A DNA stretch of 37,253 nt from Hyphomonadaceae bacterium UBA2389 (GCA_002343395.1 DDSN01000015.1:1-37253); one strand, 5' to 3'. Numbered from the stretch's first letter, positions 22,226 through 31,570 are shown. Notes: generated by a model from the sequence alone, not told the origin. Numbers and translations are program-made.

Positions 22226-23647
22226 ATGAGCAATCCCGAACCCGCCTGGAACTTGAACAAGGACGAAGAGTTTGTCCTCGAAGAGGACGAAAACTTCGGC
22301 AAGGGCGATCTCGAAGGCGGCGATCTGCCGCCGTTCGATATCGAGGAGCCGATTTCGCCGGCGAACGAACAGCCGCTCGCGGAAGCGCCCTATGCTCCCG
22401 CGCCGCTGATCGCGCCCGCGCAAACCTATCGCGAGGATGCTCGCACGACCGAACAACCGGTGCCGCGGATCACGATCCACGCTTCGTGCGATCGCCTCGA
22501 GGTGAGCGACATGATCGCGAGCATCGCCGCCGACCGGCGCATGGCGCGCGCTGAAATCACGGTCGAAAGCGGCGGCGTCGACGCCGCCATCGTGCGCTTC
22601 GCCAGCCAAGCGAGCCCCAACCTGTTGATCCTTGATTCGCAGCTGCAGGGCCCGGGCATGCTTCACGCGCTCGATCGCCTCGCGCAGGTGATCGAGGCAG
22701 GCACGAAAGTCGTGATCATCGGCGCAGTCAACGACATCGCGCTGTTCCGCGAGCTGATGGCGCGCGGCGTCAGCGAATACATCGTACCGCCGATGTTGCC
22801 GATCGATCTGATCCGCACGATTTGCGGCCTCTACGTGAACCCGGACAAGCCCTTCGCCGGGCGCGTCATCTCGGTGATCGGAGCGCGCGGCGGCATCGGC
22901 GCGTCCACCATCGCGCACAATATCGCGTGGTCGATCGCCGAAAGACTTGAGTCCGGCGCGACGCTGCTTGATCTCGACTTGTCGTTCGGGACAGCGGCGC
23001 TCGACTTTAACCAGGACCCGCCGCAGTCTGTCGCCGATGCGCTGATGGCGCCGGATCGCGTGGATGACGTGTTCCTGGAGCGCGTCACCACCAAGCAAAC
23101 GCAACGCCTGCAAATGCTCACCGCGCCGGCCACGCTGGAGCGCGAATTCGAGCTTGATCCGCAAGCATACGAAACGGTGATTGAGCGCGTGCGGCGCACC
23201 AGCCCGTTTGTCGTGCTTGACCTGCCGCACGCCTGGTCGTCGTGGATCAAGCACACAATGCTCGCCGCCGATGACGCGGTGATCGTCGCGGGCCCCGATC
23301 TCGCGAGCCTTCGTAACACCAAGAACATCATGGATCTGCTGAAAGCGATGCGACCCTACGACTCGCCGCCAAGCGTGGTTCTTTCCATGGTTGGCGTTCC
23401 GAAACGGCCGGAGATTCCGCTTAAGGATTTCACGGAGGCGCTCGGCGCGGCGCCCGTGGCGGTCATTCCGTTCGATCCGCAGCTCTTCGGCATGGCCGCC
23501 AACAACGGCCAGATGGTCGGCGAAGTGGCGCCGCAGTCCAAAATCGCTCTCGCCATCGATGGGCTGTCGGCCTCGCTAACCGGACGCAAACCAATCGAGG
23601 TGAAGAAACCAACCTTAGCGACCAAGATTCCATTTCTGAAGCGCTAG
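22226..23647 (+). CDS. cpaE: Pilus polar-localisation ATPase CpaE/TadZ
   Basis: 473 residues. An acidic, Pro-rich N-terminal ~70 residues precedes an atypical receiver-like domain (~80-200) and a MinD/ParA-like ATPase domain with deviant Walker A GARGGIGASTIAHN at ~225-238. CpaE places the pilus machine at the cell pole in Caulobacter. The P-loop has Gly-Ala-Ser where canonical ParA proteins have Gly-Lys-Thr/Ser, as is common for TadZ. It lies 11 bp after cpaD within the operon. Confidence 0.92.
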   Translation: MSNPEPAWNLNKDEEFVLEEDENFGKGDLEGGDLPPFDIEEPISPANEQPLAEAPYAPAPLIAPAQTYREDARTTEQPVPRITIHASCDRLEVSDMIASIAADRRMARAEITVESGGVDAAIVRFASQASPNLLILDSQLQGPGMLHALDRLAQVIEAGTKVVIIGAVNDIALFRELMARGVSEYIVPPMLPIDLIRTICGLYVNPDKPFAGRVISVIGARGGIGASTIAHNIAWSIAERLESGATLLDLDLSFGTAALDFNQDPPQSVADALMAPDRVDDVFLERVTTKQTQRLQMLTAPATLEREFELDPQAYETVIERVRRTSPFVVLDLPHAWSSWIKHTMLAADDAVIVAGPDLASLRNTKNIMDLLKAMRPYDSPPSVVLSMVGVPKRPEIPLKDFTEALGAAPVAVIPFDPQLFGMAANNGQMVGEVAPQSKIALAIDGLSASLTGRKPIEVKKPTLATKIPFLKR

Positions 23648-23655
23648 GAGACTGA

Positions 23656-25155
23656 ATGTTCGGAAAGCGCAGCCTGGGAGACGCACCGGGCCCGGCGACG
23701 ACCCCGCCGGCGCCTTCCCAAGCGCGCGTCCAGTCAGCCGTGGGCGCTAAGCCAGCGGCGCCCGCCACGCCGCGCCCCGCACCCGCCGCGCCGTCGCGGC
23801 CGGCCGCTGCGCCGCCCAGCGCCGCCGCGCCGCGCACGCCACCGACGCCAGATCCATCGGAGACGCCTGAATATCGCTCGGAAGCGTATTACCGGGTCAA
23901 ATCGACGATCTTCAACGCGCTGATCGAAACCATCGATCTGACGCAGCTGGCGCAGCTCGACCCCGAAAGCTCGCGCGATGAAATCCGCGACATCGTCGCC
24001 GAGATCATCTCGATCAAGAACGTGGTGATGTCGATCGCCGAGCAGGAAGCGCTGCTCGACGACATCTGCAACGACGTGCTTGGCTATGGCCCGCTAGAGC
24101 CCCTGCTCGCGCGCGACGACATCGCCGACATCATGGTCAACGGCGCCAACGCCGTGTTCATTGAAGTCAGCGGCAAGATTTCAAAGACCGGCATCCGCTT
24201 TCGCGACAACGGTCAGCTGATGAATATCTGCCAACGGATCGTGAGCCAGGTCGGCCGCCGCGTCGATGAAAGCTCTCCGATCTGCGATGCGCGCTTGCCG
24301 GACGGCTCGCGCGTGAACGTCATTGTGCCGCCGCTCGCCATCGACGGACCCACACTGACAATTCGGAAGTTCAAGAAGGACAAGCTTAAGCTCTCAAACC
24401 TTGTCGAGTTCGGCTCGGTTTCGCCCGCCGGCGCCCGGATCCTGCAGATCATCGGCGCGTGCCGCTGCAACGTGCTGATTTCAGGCGGCACGGGTTCGGG
24501 CAAAACCACCCTGCTCAACACGCTCACCGCCTTCATCGACCCCACCGAGCGCGTCATCACCTGCGAGGACGCGGCGGAACTGCAACTGCAACAGCCGCAC
24601 GTCGTGCGCTTGGAAACGCGTCCACCGAACCTTGAAGGCACCGGGCAAGTCACCATGCGCGACTTGGTCAAGAACTGCCTGCGGATGCGCCCCGAGCGCA
24701 TCATCGTCGGCGAAGTCCGCGGTCCTGAAGCGTTCGACCTGCTGCAAGCGATGAACACCGGCCACGACGGCTCAATGGGCACGCTGCACGCCAATACGCC
24801 GCGCGAAGCGCTTTCACGTCTTGAATCGATGATCACGATGGGCGGCTTTTCGCTGCCCGCGAAAACCATCCGCGAGATCATCGTCGCCGCCGTCGATGTC
24901 GTCATCCAGGCCGCGCGCCTGCGCGACGGTTCGCGCAGGATCACGCAAATCACCGAAGTGCTCGGCCTCGAAGGCGACACCATCGTGACGCAGGACTTGC
25001 TCAACTACGAAATTCAAGGCGAAGACCAGAACGGACGCATTATCGGCCGCCATCGCGGCACGGGCGTGGGTCGTCCGCGTTTTTGGGAGCGCGCGCGCTA
25101 CTTCGGACTTGAGAAAGAACTTGCGCAGGCGCTCGACGAAACGGAGGCCGCGTAA
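23656..25155 (+). CDS. cpaF: Pilus motor ATPase CpaF/TadA
   Basis: 499 residues. It is the hexameric type II/IV secretion-family ATPase that drives Flp pilus extension and retraction. A disordered Pro/Ala-rich N-terminal ~70 residues is followed by the helical domain and the RecA-like core: Walker A GGTGSGKTTLLN (~277-288), the Asp-box around ITCEDAAELQLQ, Walker B region RMRPERIIVGEVRG and the His-box GHDGSMGTLHANTPREAL. It starts 8 bp after cpaE and its stop overlaps the tadB start (TAATG). Confidence 0.96.
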   Translation: MFGKRSLGDAPGPATTPPAPSQARVQSAVGAKPAAPATPRPAPAAPSRPAAAPPSAAAPRTPPTPDPSETPEYRSEAYYRVKSTIFNALIETIDLTQLAQLDPESSRDEIRDIVAEIISIKNVVMSIAEQEALLDDICNDVLGYGPLEPLLARDDIADIMVNGANAVFIEVSGKISKTGIRFRDNGQLMNICQRIVSQVGRRVDESSPICDARLPDGSRVNVIVPPLAIDGPTLTIRKFKKDKLKLSNLVEFGSVSPAGARILQIIGACRCNVLISGGTGSGKTTLLNTLTAFIDPTERVITCEDAAELQLQQPHVVRLETRPPNLEGTGQVTMRDLVKNCLRMRPERIIVGEVRGPEAFDLLQAMNTGHDGSMGTLHANTPREALSRLESMITMGGFSLPAKTIREIIVAAVDVVIQAARLRDGSRRITQITEVLGLEGDTIVTQDLLNYEIQGEDQNGRIIGRHRGTGVGRPRFWERARYFGLEKELAQALDETEAA

Positions 25156-26132
25156 TGGACCCGGCCATCATCGCCGCGGTGCTCGCCTTTGTCGCGATTG
25201 GCGGCGTGGGTATGGCGCTGAGCGGAGGCGGCCAGCCGACGACGGCGAGCAGACGCGTGAAAGCCGTCGCCGCCACCGGCAAGGTCGATCGGCGGAAGCA
25301 GGCTGTGGACATGGCCGCGTTGAAGCGCCGCCAGTCGACGCAAGACGCGCTCAAGGAACTCGCCGCCAACGAAAAGCAATCGCGCCAACGCCGTTTCTCG
25401 GTGAAGGGCCAAATCGCGCAGGCGGGCATCAACCTCACGCCGACGATGTATTGGGTGTTCGCGGGCATAGCGGCCGTCGTCCTCGGCATTGTCGGCTTCC
25501 TCGTGTACAAGTGGATCGGCGCCGCGATGGCGTTCTTCGTGGGGCTGCTTGGCCTGCCCCGCTGGGTGCTCGGCTTCATGGTTTCTGGGCGCCAGAAGAA
25601 GTTCGGAAGCCAACTGGCCGACGCCATCGACATCATCGTGCGCGGCGTGAAATCCGGCCTGCCGCTGAACCAGTGTCTGCGCATCATCGCGTCGGAAAGC
25701 CCAGAACCCCTGCGCGCCGAGTTCCAAGCCCTGTGCGACGCGCAAGCGATGGGCGTGCCATTAGACCAGAGCCTTCAGCGCATGTACGATCACATGCCGC
25801 TGCCTGAAGTGAACTTCTTCGCCATCGTGCTGGTGATTCAGCAAAAAACCGGCGGCAACTTGTCGGAATCGCTCGGCAATCTTTCATCGGTCTTGCGGTC
25901 GCGCAGGCTTATGACCGAGAAGGTCAAAGCGCTGTCCGCTGAAGCCAAGGCATCCGCAATGATCATCGGCGCGCTGCCATTGGTGGTCATGGGCATGGTC
26001 TGGTTCACGCGCCCTCAGTACATCTCGATTCTGTTCACTGATCCTGTCGGCAATCTCATTCTCATGGGGTGCGCGGTCATGATGTCGCTCGGCACTTTCA
26101 TCATGCACAAGATGGTCAACTTCAAATTCTGA
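25155..26132 (+). CDS. tadB: Inner-membrane platform protein TadB
   Basis: 325 residues. It has an N-terminal transmembrane helix, a basic cytosolic linker, two central membrane helices and a T2SSF domain (IIVRGVKSGLPLNQCLRIIASE, then VILVIQQKTGGNLSESLGNLS), and ends with C-terminal helices. With TadC it forms the platform on which CpaF acts. Its ATG overlaps the cpaF stop by one base. Confidence 0.95.
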   Translation: MDPAIIAAVLAFVAIGGVGMALSGGGQPTTASRRVKAVAATGKVDRRKQAVDMAALKRRQSTQDALKELAANEKQSRQRRFSVKGQIAQAGINLTPTMYWVFAGIAAVVLGIVGFLVYKWIGAAMAFFVGLLGLPRWVLGFMVSGRQKKFGSQLADAIDIIVRGVKSGLPLNQCLRIIASESPEPLRAEFQALCDAQAMGVPLDQSLQRMYDHMPLPEVNFFAIVLVIQQKTGGNLSESLGNLSSVLRSRRLMTEKVKALSAEAKASAMIIGALPLVVMGMVWFTRPQYISILFTDPVGNLILMGCAVMMSLGTFIMHKMVNFKF

Positions 26133-26142
26133 GGGTTCGAGC

Positions 26143-27114
26143 ATGGACATCGTCAAAACCCTCACCGACCCCATCACCATCGCCGGCGTGCTCGCGGCGG
26201 GCGCGTGTTTCGCGACCGTCGTTACGCTGGCCGCGCCGGTTTTGTCGGAAGACAAGCTTGGATCGCGCCTGAAGGAAGTCGCCAAGAAGCGCGAGGAGTT
26301 ACGCAAGAAGAGCCGCGCCGAACTCGCGAAAGGCTCTGGCCTTCAACACAAGGACGCCAACTCGCTCGCGAAAAGCCTCGTCGACAAGCTCAACCTGCAG
26401 AAAGCGCTGGCCGACGATACGCTCGCTGAAAAACTCATTCGCGCCGGCCTTCGCGGCAACGCGGCGCAGACGATGTTCTACTTCTACCGCGCCGCGCTGC
26501 CGATCGTTTTTGGCGTGGCCGGCCTCGCCTACGTTCTTCTATTCGGCGCCGATCTGCAGCTTCATCTCAAGCTCGCCGCGGTCGTCGGCGGCGTCGCGCT
26601 GGGCTTCTACGCACCGAACATCTATCTCCAAAACTTGGCGGATACTCGTCGCGCCAAGATCATGCAAGCCTTCCCAGACAGCCTCGATATGATGCTGATT
26701 TGCGTGGAAAGCGGCATGTCGATTGAATTGGCGCTCCAACGCGTCGGCCAGGAAATCGCGCCCGCCTCGGTCGAGCTCGCCGAGGAATTCGCGCTGACGA
26801 CGGCGGAATTGTCCTACCTGCCCGAACGGCGCATGGCGTACGAAAACCTGGCGCGGCGCACCAACCATCCCGGCGTGAAGGCCGTCGCGATGGCGCTCAC
26901 GCAAGCCGAAAAGTACGGCACGCCCGTAGGCCAGGCGCTGCGCGTCATGGCCAAGGAAAATCGCGAGCTTCGCTTGTCGGAAGCGGAAAAGAAGGCCGCC
27001 TCGTTGCCGCCGAAGCTCACCGTGCCGATGATCGTGTTCTTCTTGCCCGTGCTGTTCGCGGTGATCATCGGCCCGGCGGTCATCCAGGTGAATCACATCC
27101 TCGCCGAACGCTGA
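26143..27114 (+). CDS. tadC: Inner-membrane platform protein TadC
   Basis: 323 residues, T2SSF-domain protein with four predicted membrane helices (~8-30, two around 115-155, and ~290-312). The conserved T2SSF block is FPDSLDMMLICVESGMSIELAL. It is the partner of TadB and the last gene of the cpaB-tadC operon, 10 bp after tadB. A 7-bp hairpin follows at 27117. Confidence 0.94.
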   Translation: MDIVKTLTDPITIAGVLAAGACFATVVTLAAPVLSEDKLGSRLKEVAKKREELRKKSRAELAKGSGLQHKDANSLAKSLVDKLNLQKALADDTLAEKLIRAGLRGNAAQTMFYFYRAALPIVFGVAGLAYVLLFGADLQLHLKLAAVVGGVALGFYAPNIYLQNLADTRRAKIMQAFPDSLDMMLICVESGMSIELALQRVGQEIAPASVELAEEFALTTAELSYLPERRMAYENLARRTNHPGVKAVAMALTQAEKYGTPVGQALRVMAKENRELRLSEAEKKAASLPPKLTVPMIVFFLPVLFAVIIGPAVIQVNHILAER

Positions 27115-27116
27115 GA

Positions 27117-27142
27117 GCGACAGACGCCGCTCCAACTGTCGC
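27117..27142. terminator. Short hairpin between convergent tadC and tadD
   Basis: GCGACAG (27117-27123) pairs with CTGTCGC (27136-27142) around a 12-nt loop, in the 47-bp gap between the two convergent stops. There is no T-run on either strand, so its terminator role is tentative. Confidence 0.3.
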
Positions 27143-27161
27143 GAACGCATTCCGTGCTGTG

Positions 27162-27962
27162 TTAGCCGCGGCGACCGCCCAGCTCATCCCAGCGGCGTGG
27201 ATCGCTCAGCAGGCCGCGAAGGTAGGCGACGTTGGCAGCCGCTTGCGCCGGCGGCAGATCGACCCGCGCGATCTGCTCCGCTTCGTCGAAGCGCCCCTGC
27301 AGCGCGATGGCGACGGCGAGATTCTGCCGCGCCTCCGGCGGGGCATTCGCGATGGTTGAGGCTTGGCGCAGGATGGTTTCGGCTTCCTGAGGTTCGCCGG
27401 CCAAGATGTGCGACACGCCCATGTTGACAAGAATGTGCGGGTCGTCAGGCTCCAGCGCGAGCGCTTCTTGATACGCGCGGCGCGCTTCCGGGAAACGCCC
27501 CAGCTGATCAAGTGCAACGCCCAGCGCCGAACGAACGCGCCAGTTGTCGGATTGGCTCGCCGCCACCATCGCCAATGGCCGCAATGAAGCTTGCGGATTG
27601 CCAGCCGAGATTTGCGCCAAGCCGTATGTCGTCAACAGTTGTTGATCGTCCGGAAAGCGCGCGATCGCCTCCCCCGAAATCTGCACAGCGCGCTCCACGC
27701 GGCCCCCCTTGCGAAGCGCCTCGCTGAATCGCTGCGCCGCTTCAAGATCGTTGGGGAAAGTCTGGTATTCGCCCGCCCAGAACGCCATTTGGCTGAGCAT
27801 GTCCTCGCGCGCGATGCGCTGGCGGGCTTGGCGGTCCACCGAGCGCGGCGGCGTTGCGGTCAAGCCGGATGGGTCGGTAGCCGCGGTCTGACCGGTCGTG
27901 GCGCACGCCGCCAAGGCGGAAAGCGCAAGCAGAGCGGCAGGCAGTCGCGAGGAAGCAGACAT
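27162..27962 (-). CDS. tadD: TPR lipoprotein TadD
   Basis: 266 residues. A lipobox (LSALAAC) ends the signal peptide, so the protein is membrane-anchored. Several tetratricopeptide repeats follow (~55-250), for example LLTTYGLAQISAGNPQASLRPL and ALALEPDDPHILVNMGVSHI. TadD is an accessory Tad-pilus lipoprotein acting on secretin assembly or stability. Here it is convergent to tadC rather than in the same operon, so it has its own promoter. ATG at 27962 was chosen; a GTG directly before it (27965) is also possible. Confidence 0.9.
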   Translation of the reverse strand: MSASSRLPAALLALSALAACATTGQTAATDPSGLTATPPRSVDRQARQRIAREDMLSQMAFWAGEYQTFPNDLEAAQRFSEALRKGGRVERAVQISGEAIARFPDDQQLLTTYGLAQISAGNPQASLRPLAMVAASQSDNWRVRSALGVALDQLGRFPEARRAYQEALALEPDDPHILVNMGVSHILAGEPQEAETILRQASTIANAPPEARQNLAVAIALQGRFDEAEQIARVDLPPAQAAANVAYLRGLLSDPRRWDELGGRRG

Positions 27963-28039
27963 CACAGCGAATCCTAATAAGCGCCTAATGCTGACGCCGC
28001 ATGCTCAACAAAGCCCTAACGGCGCACTAGGGTGACGCT

Positions 28040-29422
28040 ATGACCGAACTCCCCTTTCTCGCTGACGCAGCCGCTCCCGCGACCCCCATTCACGCCATCC
28101 GCGCCAGCGAGTGGCCGCAATGGCTTGAAGGCCGTCCGGAAGCGTTGAGGAAACTCGCGGCCGCGCACGACTTTCAGGCCCAGAACGCGCGCATTCTGCT
28201 GGTTCCGGCCACCGACGGCGCCATCGAACGGGTTTTGTTTGGCGTCGGCGACCAAGCGAACGCGCTGGTGATGGGCGCCCTCGCCCAGAACCTTCCAGCC
28301 GGCGACTACAAGATCGCCGCGGCGCCGCGAGAATTTCCAGCGACGCTCGTCGCTATCGCCTGGGGGCTCGGGAGCTACGCCTTCGACCGCTACAAAAAAC
28401 GCAAGCGCCCCGCCCCCAGGCTAGCGCCGCCAGAAGGCGCCGACATGTCGGAAGCGGCGCGCGTCGTCAGCGCGACATGGCGCGCACGCGACCTCGTCAA
28501 CACGCCGACAAACGACATGGGTCCGGAAGCGCTGCACGCGGAAGCGCAACGCCTCGCTAGCGCGAGCGGCGCGGCGTTCAACGCCGTGGTCGGCGAAGAA
28601 CTGCTCGCGCAGAATTATCCGCTCATTCATGCGGTGGGACGCGCCGCGGCGGAGGCGCCGCGCTTGCTGCATATATCCTGGGGGAACACGGCTGCCCCAC
28701 GGCTCACGCTGGTCGGGAAAGGCGTCACCTTCGACACCGGAGGGCTCGACATCAAACCGTCCGCCGGCATGCGCCTGATGAAGAAGGATATGGGCGGCGC
28801 CGCGCATGCGCTCGCGCTCGCGCAGATCATCATGGACGCGAACATCGACGTTAAGCTCGACGTCTTTCTGCCGGTGGCGGAGAACGCGATCTCCGGCGCC
28901 TCGTTTCGGCCTGGCGACGTCATCGCAAGCCGCAAGGGGCTGAGCGTTGAGATCGACAACACCGATGCGGAAGGACGCCTGATCCTCGCCGATGCGCTCA
29001 CGCGCGCCAGCGAAGATGCGCCAACGCTGCTGTTGAACTTCGCCACGCTCACGGGCGCGGCGCGCACCGCGCTCGGCCCGGACCTGCCGCCTTTCTACAC
29101 CAACGATGACGCCCTCGCGGCGGATCTCTCGGCGGCGTCAATCGAAACCGCCGATCCCATCTGGCGCATGCCGCTGTGGAGCCCGTACGACAGCGACATG
29201 GACACGCCCATCGCCGACCTGAAAAACGGCGGCGACGGCGCGTTCGCGGGATCGATCTACGCCGCCTTGTTTCTCAAACGCTTCATCAACGCGCCCTCCT
29301 GGGCGCACTTCGACGTCTTCGCCTGGGCTCCGAAGGATCGCCCCTCCCGCCCCGCCGGGGGTGAAGCGCAAGCACTGCGGGCTTGCTGGAGGGTCATTCG
29401 GCAGCGCTTCGAAAAAACCTAG
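28040..29422 (+). CDS. pepA: Leucyl aminopeptidase, M17 family
   Basis: 460 residues. It is a dizinc exopeptidase removing N-terminal amino acids from peptides in the cytosol. The N-terminal regulatory domain (~1-150) is followed by the catalytic domain with M17 motifs: VGKGVTFDTGGLDIKP, MRLMKKDMGGAAH, and NTDAEGRLILADAL. It is somewhat shorter than E. coli PepA (503 residues), like many alphaproteobacterial M17 enzymes. It stands between tadD (divergent) and the MarR gene. Confidence 0.93.
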   Translation: MTELPFLADAAAPATPIHAIRASEWPQWLEGRPEALRKLAAAHDFQAQNARILLVPATDGAIERVLFGVGDQANALVMGALAQNLPAGDYKIAAAPREFPATLVAIAWGLGSYAFDRYKKRKRPAPRLAPPEGADMSEAARVVSATWRARDLVNTPTNDMGPEALHAEAQRLASASGAAFNAVVGEELLAQNYPLIHAVGRAAAEAPRLLHISWGNTAAPRLTLVGKGVTFDTGGLDIKPSAGMRLMKKDMGGAAHALALAQIIMDANIDVKLDVFLPVAENAISGASFRPGDVIASRKGLSVEIDNTDAEGRLILADALTRASEDAPTLLLNFATLTGAARTALGPDLPPFYTNDDALAADLSAASIETADPIWRMPLWSPYDSDMDTPIADLKNGGDGAFAGSIYAALFLKRFINAPSWAHFDVFAWAPKDRPSRPAGGEAQALRACWRVIRQRFEKT

Positions 29423-29531
29423 CCGAAACAATCCCTCCGTTTCTTGCCCACAACATCTTGTGGTTTCGCTCTCGACACCAATACCAAATCAGCCAATCCT
29501 CTCACCTGCGATTCAAACCGGAGGGAGCGGC

Positions 29532-29903
29532 ATGGAGCTCGTCCAAGACCAAGTGGAAGCCTTAGATTTGTGGCGGCGGGTGACCGTCAGCACGGTGCGT
29601 TCGGACGCGCCGGACCTGACCGCGCGCCAGCTCGCCGTCCTCATGACGGTGCGGCTGCAGCCGGCGCCGCACACCGTGCGCGGCTTGGCCAGCGCGCTGA
29701 ATGTCGGCAAGCCGGCGATTACCCGCGCGCTGGATACCCTGACGCGCCTGGGCTTTGTCCAGCGCCGCCGCGATCCGAAGGACGGACGCAACGTTTTCGT
29801 GGAGCGCACCGACAAGGGCGACGCGTTCTTGGATCAGCTTGGCGCGACGATCCTCCAGGGCGACAGCGGCCAGGAGCGCCCGAAGCTGCAAGCCGTTTCG
29901 TGA
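29532..29903 (+). CDS. MarR-family transcriptional regulator
   Basis: 123 residues; GAGGGAG lies 4-5 nt upstream of the ATG. It has a winged helix-turn-helix core: LTARQLAVLMTVRL, recognition helix region VGKPAITRALDTLTRLGF, and a basic wing QRRRDPKDGRNVFV. MarR proteins bind DNA as dimers, often answering small phenolics or redox signals. It is a small member with a short C-terminal dimerisation region. It is followed by an intrinsic terminator. Its targets are not evident; the neighbours are an aminopeptidase and a convergent cytochrome. Confidence 0.85.
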   Translation: MELVQDQVEALDLWRRVTVSTVRSDAPDLTARQLAVLMTVRLQPAPHTVRGLASALNVGKPAITRALDTLTRLGFVQRRRDPKDGRNVFVERTDKGDAFLDQLGATILQGDSGQERPKLQAVS

Positions 29904-29920
29904 ACGAACGAACACAGGGA

Positions 29921-29955
29921 CGGCGCTTCGCAAGAGCGGAGCGCCGTTTCTGTTT
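29921..29955 (+). terminator. Rho-independent terminator after the MarR gene
   Basis: CGGCGCTTCG (29921-29930) pairs with the CGGAGCGCCG side (ending 29946) over a short loop with one mismatch, followed by TTTCTGTTT. It sits 18 nt after the MarR stop and before the convergent cytochrome stop. Confidence 0.75.
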
Positions 29956-29961
29956 GTCCGT

Positions 29962-30570
29962 TTAGCCCGGCGTAGCGGCCTCGGCCGGCGCCTCAGCGGG
30001 TGCGGCCTCCGGCAAGGCGGCGGGCAGCGGAACCTGGTTCGGCGAAAGCGAGCGCAGATAAGCGATGACAGCGACGCGATCCTGCTCGTTACGCAGCCCC
30101 GCGAACGCCATCTTCGTTCCGGCGACATAGCGCGCGGGCGATGTCAAAAAATCATTGAGAGTCAAGTAGTCCCACGTGCCGCCGTGCCCGGCCATGGCTT
30201 CTGAATAAGCGAAGCCGCCGTGCGAACCGACCGCGCGGCCGAAGACATCATGCAAGGCAGGCCCGATTCCATTAGAGCCGCCGGCGTCAAAGTTGTGGCA
30301 CGCCACGCATTGCGCATGCACGCGCTCTCCGCGTGTCACCAACTCGGCGAGCTGAGCCGGGTCAGCGAAAATTCTGCCGAAATCGGGCGGCCCCGCGGGC
30401 GTAGCGGGGCCTCCGCCGCCGGACGCCTCAACCGCCACCTCCGGGAGGAAACCCGCCTTCTCGGGATAATTTGACTCCACGATCATGTCGGCGGCGACGC
30501 CAACGCCCATCACGCCGAGAACCGAGGCCAACACCGCCCCGAAGATCGAGTTCATCCGCAGATCGCTCAT
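29962..30570 (-). CDS. Membrane-anchored class I cytochrome c (CycM-like)
   Basis: 202 residues. An N-terminal uncleaved-looking helix (~8-30) anchors a periplasmic cytochrome c domain. The heme motif is CVACH (C88-C91-H92) and the axial methionine M154 lies in GTKMAFAG. A flexible Gly/Pro/Ala linker (~48-62) and an Ala/Pro/Glu tail (~182-202) flank the domain. CycM-type proteins shuttle electrons from the bc1 complex to terminal oxidases. It is divergent from kdsB, with ~120 bp between starts. Confidence 0.92.
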   Translation of the reverse strand: MSDLRMNSIFGAVLASVLGVMGVGVAADMIVESNYPEKAGFLPEVAVEASGGGGPATPAGPPDFGRIFADPAQLAELVTRGERVHAQCVACHNFDAGGSNGIGPALHDVFGRAVGSHGGFAYSEAMAGHGGTWDYLTLNDFLTSPARYVAGTKMAFAGLRNEQDRVAVIAYLRSLSPNQVPLPAALPEAAPAEAPAEAATPG

Positions 30571-30693
30571 GCGCCCTATCCCGCTGAATTAAGCCTCGCC
30601 TTATGGCCTGCGTCGCCGCCCCCGCCAAGCGGGGTGAGTCGTCGCGGGGCATGCTCTTGCGCGTCCAACCGCCGCACGGCAAGCCCTCCCGCC

Positions 30694-31422
30694 ATGAGCA
30701 ACGCAATTGTCGTGATCCCAGCGCGCATGGCCTCGACCCGCCTGCCCGGCAAGCCGCTGGCGGACATTCACGGTCGGCCGATGATCGCCTGGGTCGTGGC
30801 GCTCGCCCGCAAAGCAGACGTGGGGCCGGTCCTCGTCGCGGCGGCGGAGCCCGAAATCGCCGATGCCGCCCGCGCCGCGGGCGCTGATGCGGTGCTGACA
30901 GACCCGGCACTGCCCTCGGGCTCGGACCGCGTCTACGCCGCGCTCGAAACGTTCGATCCGAGCGGGCGGTTCGCGGTCGCCGTCAACCTCCAGGGCGACA
31001 TGCCGACCATGGCGCCTAGCGATGTCGCGCGCGCCGTCGCCGCGCTGCGCGCGGGCGCCGATATCGCCACGCTGGTTTCGCCGTCGAACGACGCCGCCGA
31101 CCGCGACAATCCCAATGTCGTAAAAGCGATCCGCGCCGCCGACGGGCGCTGCCTCGCGTTCACACGCGCGCCCGCGCCCTGGGGCGATGGGCCGATCGAA
31201 CGCCACGTCGGCGTCTATGTGTATCGGCGTGACGCGCTCGCGCGATTTGTCGCCGCGCCGCCTTCGCCGCTCGAACTGCGCGAGAAACTTGAACAGATGC
31301 GCGCGCTCGAGATGGGCATGACCATCACCGCCGATGCGATCGCGGATTTTCCGAAGGGCGTCGATAGTCCCGCCGACCTCGAAAGCGCGCGCGCCGCATT
31401 GATGCGTGGCGGCATCCCTTGA
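30694..31422 (+). CDS. kdsB: 3-deoxy-manno-octulosonate cytidylyltransferase
   Basis: 242 residues. It activates Kdo with CTP to CMP-Kdo for lipid A core biosynthesis in the cytosol. Diagnostic blocks are IPARMASTRLPGKPL (nucleotide binding), LPSGSDRVYAAL, VNLQGDMP and REKLEQMRALEMG. I chose ATG 30694 (MSNAIVVIPARM); an in-frame ATG at 30634 would add 20 Cys/Arg-rich residues unlike the family. A relic of rtcB overlaps its 3' end in another frame. Confidence 0.94.
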   Translation: MSNAIVVIPARMASTRLPGKPLADIHGRPMIAWVVALARKADVGPVLVAAAEPEIADAARAAGADAVLTDPALPSGSDRVYAALETFDPSGRFAVAVNLQGDMPTMAPSDVARAVAALRAGADIATLVSPSNDAADRDNPNVVKAIRAADGRCLAFTRAPAPWGDGPIERHVGVYVYRRDALARFVAAPPSPLELREKLEQMRALEMGMTITADAIADFPKGVDSPADLESARAALMRGGIP

Positions 31423-31519
31423 GGATACGCGCAAGGACATCGACGCCGTCATCGCCGCGCAGGCGGACCTGATCGAGGTCGTGCACACGCTCAAGCAGAT
31501 CGTGTGCGTAAAAGGGTGA
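31406..31519 (+). pseudogene. rtcB: C-terminal relic of RNA ligase RtcB
   Basis: Right behind kdsB, in the +1 frame, 31421-31519 reads EDTRKDIDAVIAAQADLIEV then VHTLKQIVCVKG and a stop. This is the highly conserved extreme C-terminus of RtcB, the 3'-phosphate RNA ligase. Nothing resembling the other ~400 residues is present; upstream is kdsB. In this frame the only upstream start is a GTG at 31406, so a ~37-residue product is possible but unlikely to work. A deletion between rtcB and kdsB is the simplest explanation. Confidence 0.7.
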
Positions 31520-31528
31520 TCGGCCACG

Positions 31529-31561
31529 CCATCCTGGACGCGTGAACCGCGTCCAGGATGG
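31529..31561. terminator. 14-bp perfect hairpin between convergent genes
   Basis: CCATCCTGGACGCG (31529-31542) and CGCGTCCAGGATGG (31548-31561) pair perfectly around a TGAAC loop. It lies 10 nt after the rtcB relic stop and 9 nt from the stop of the convergent lipoprotein gene. No T-run follows on either strand, but the stem is strong enough to act as a bidirectional transcript end. Confidence 0.6.
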
Positions 31562-31570
31562 TCGCGCCCT

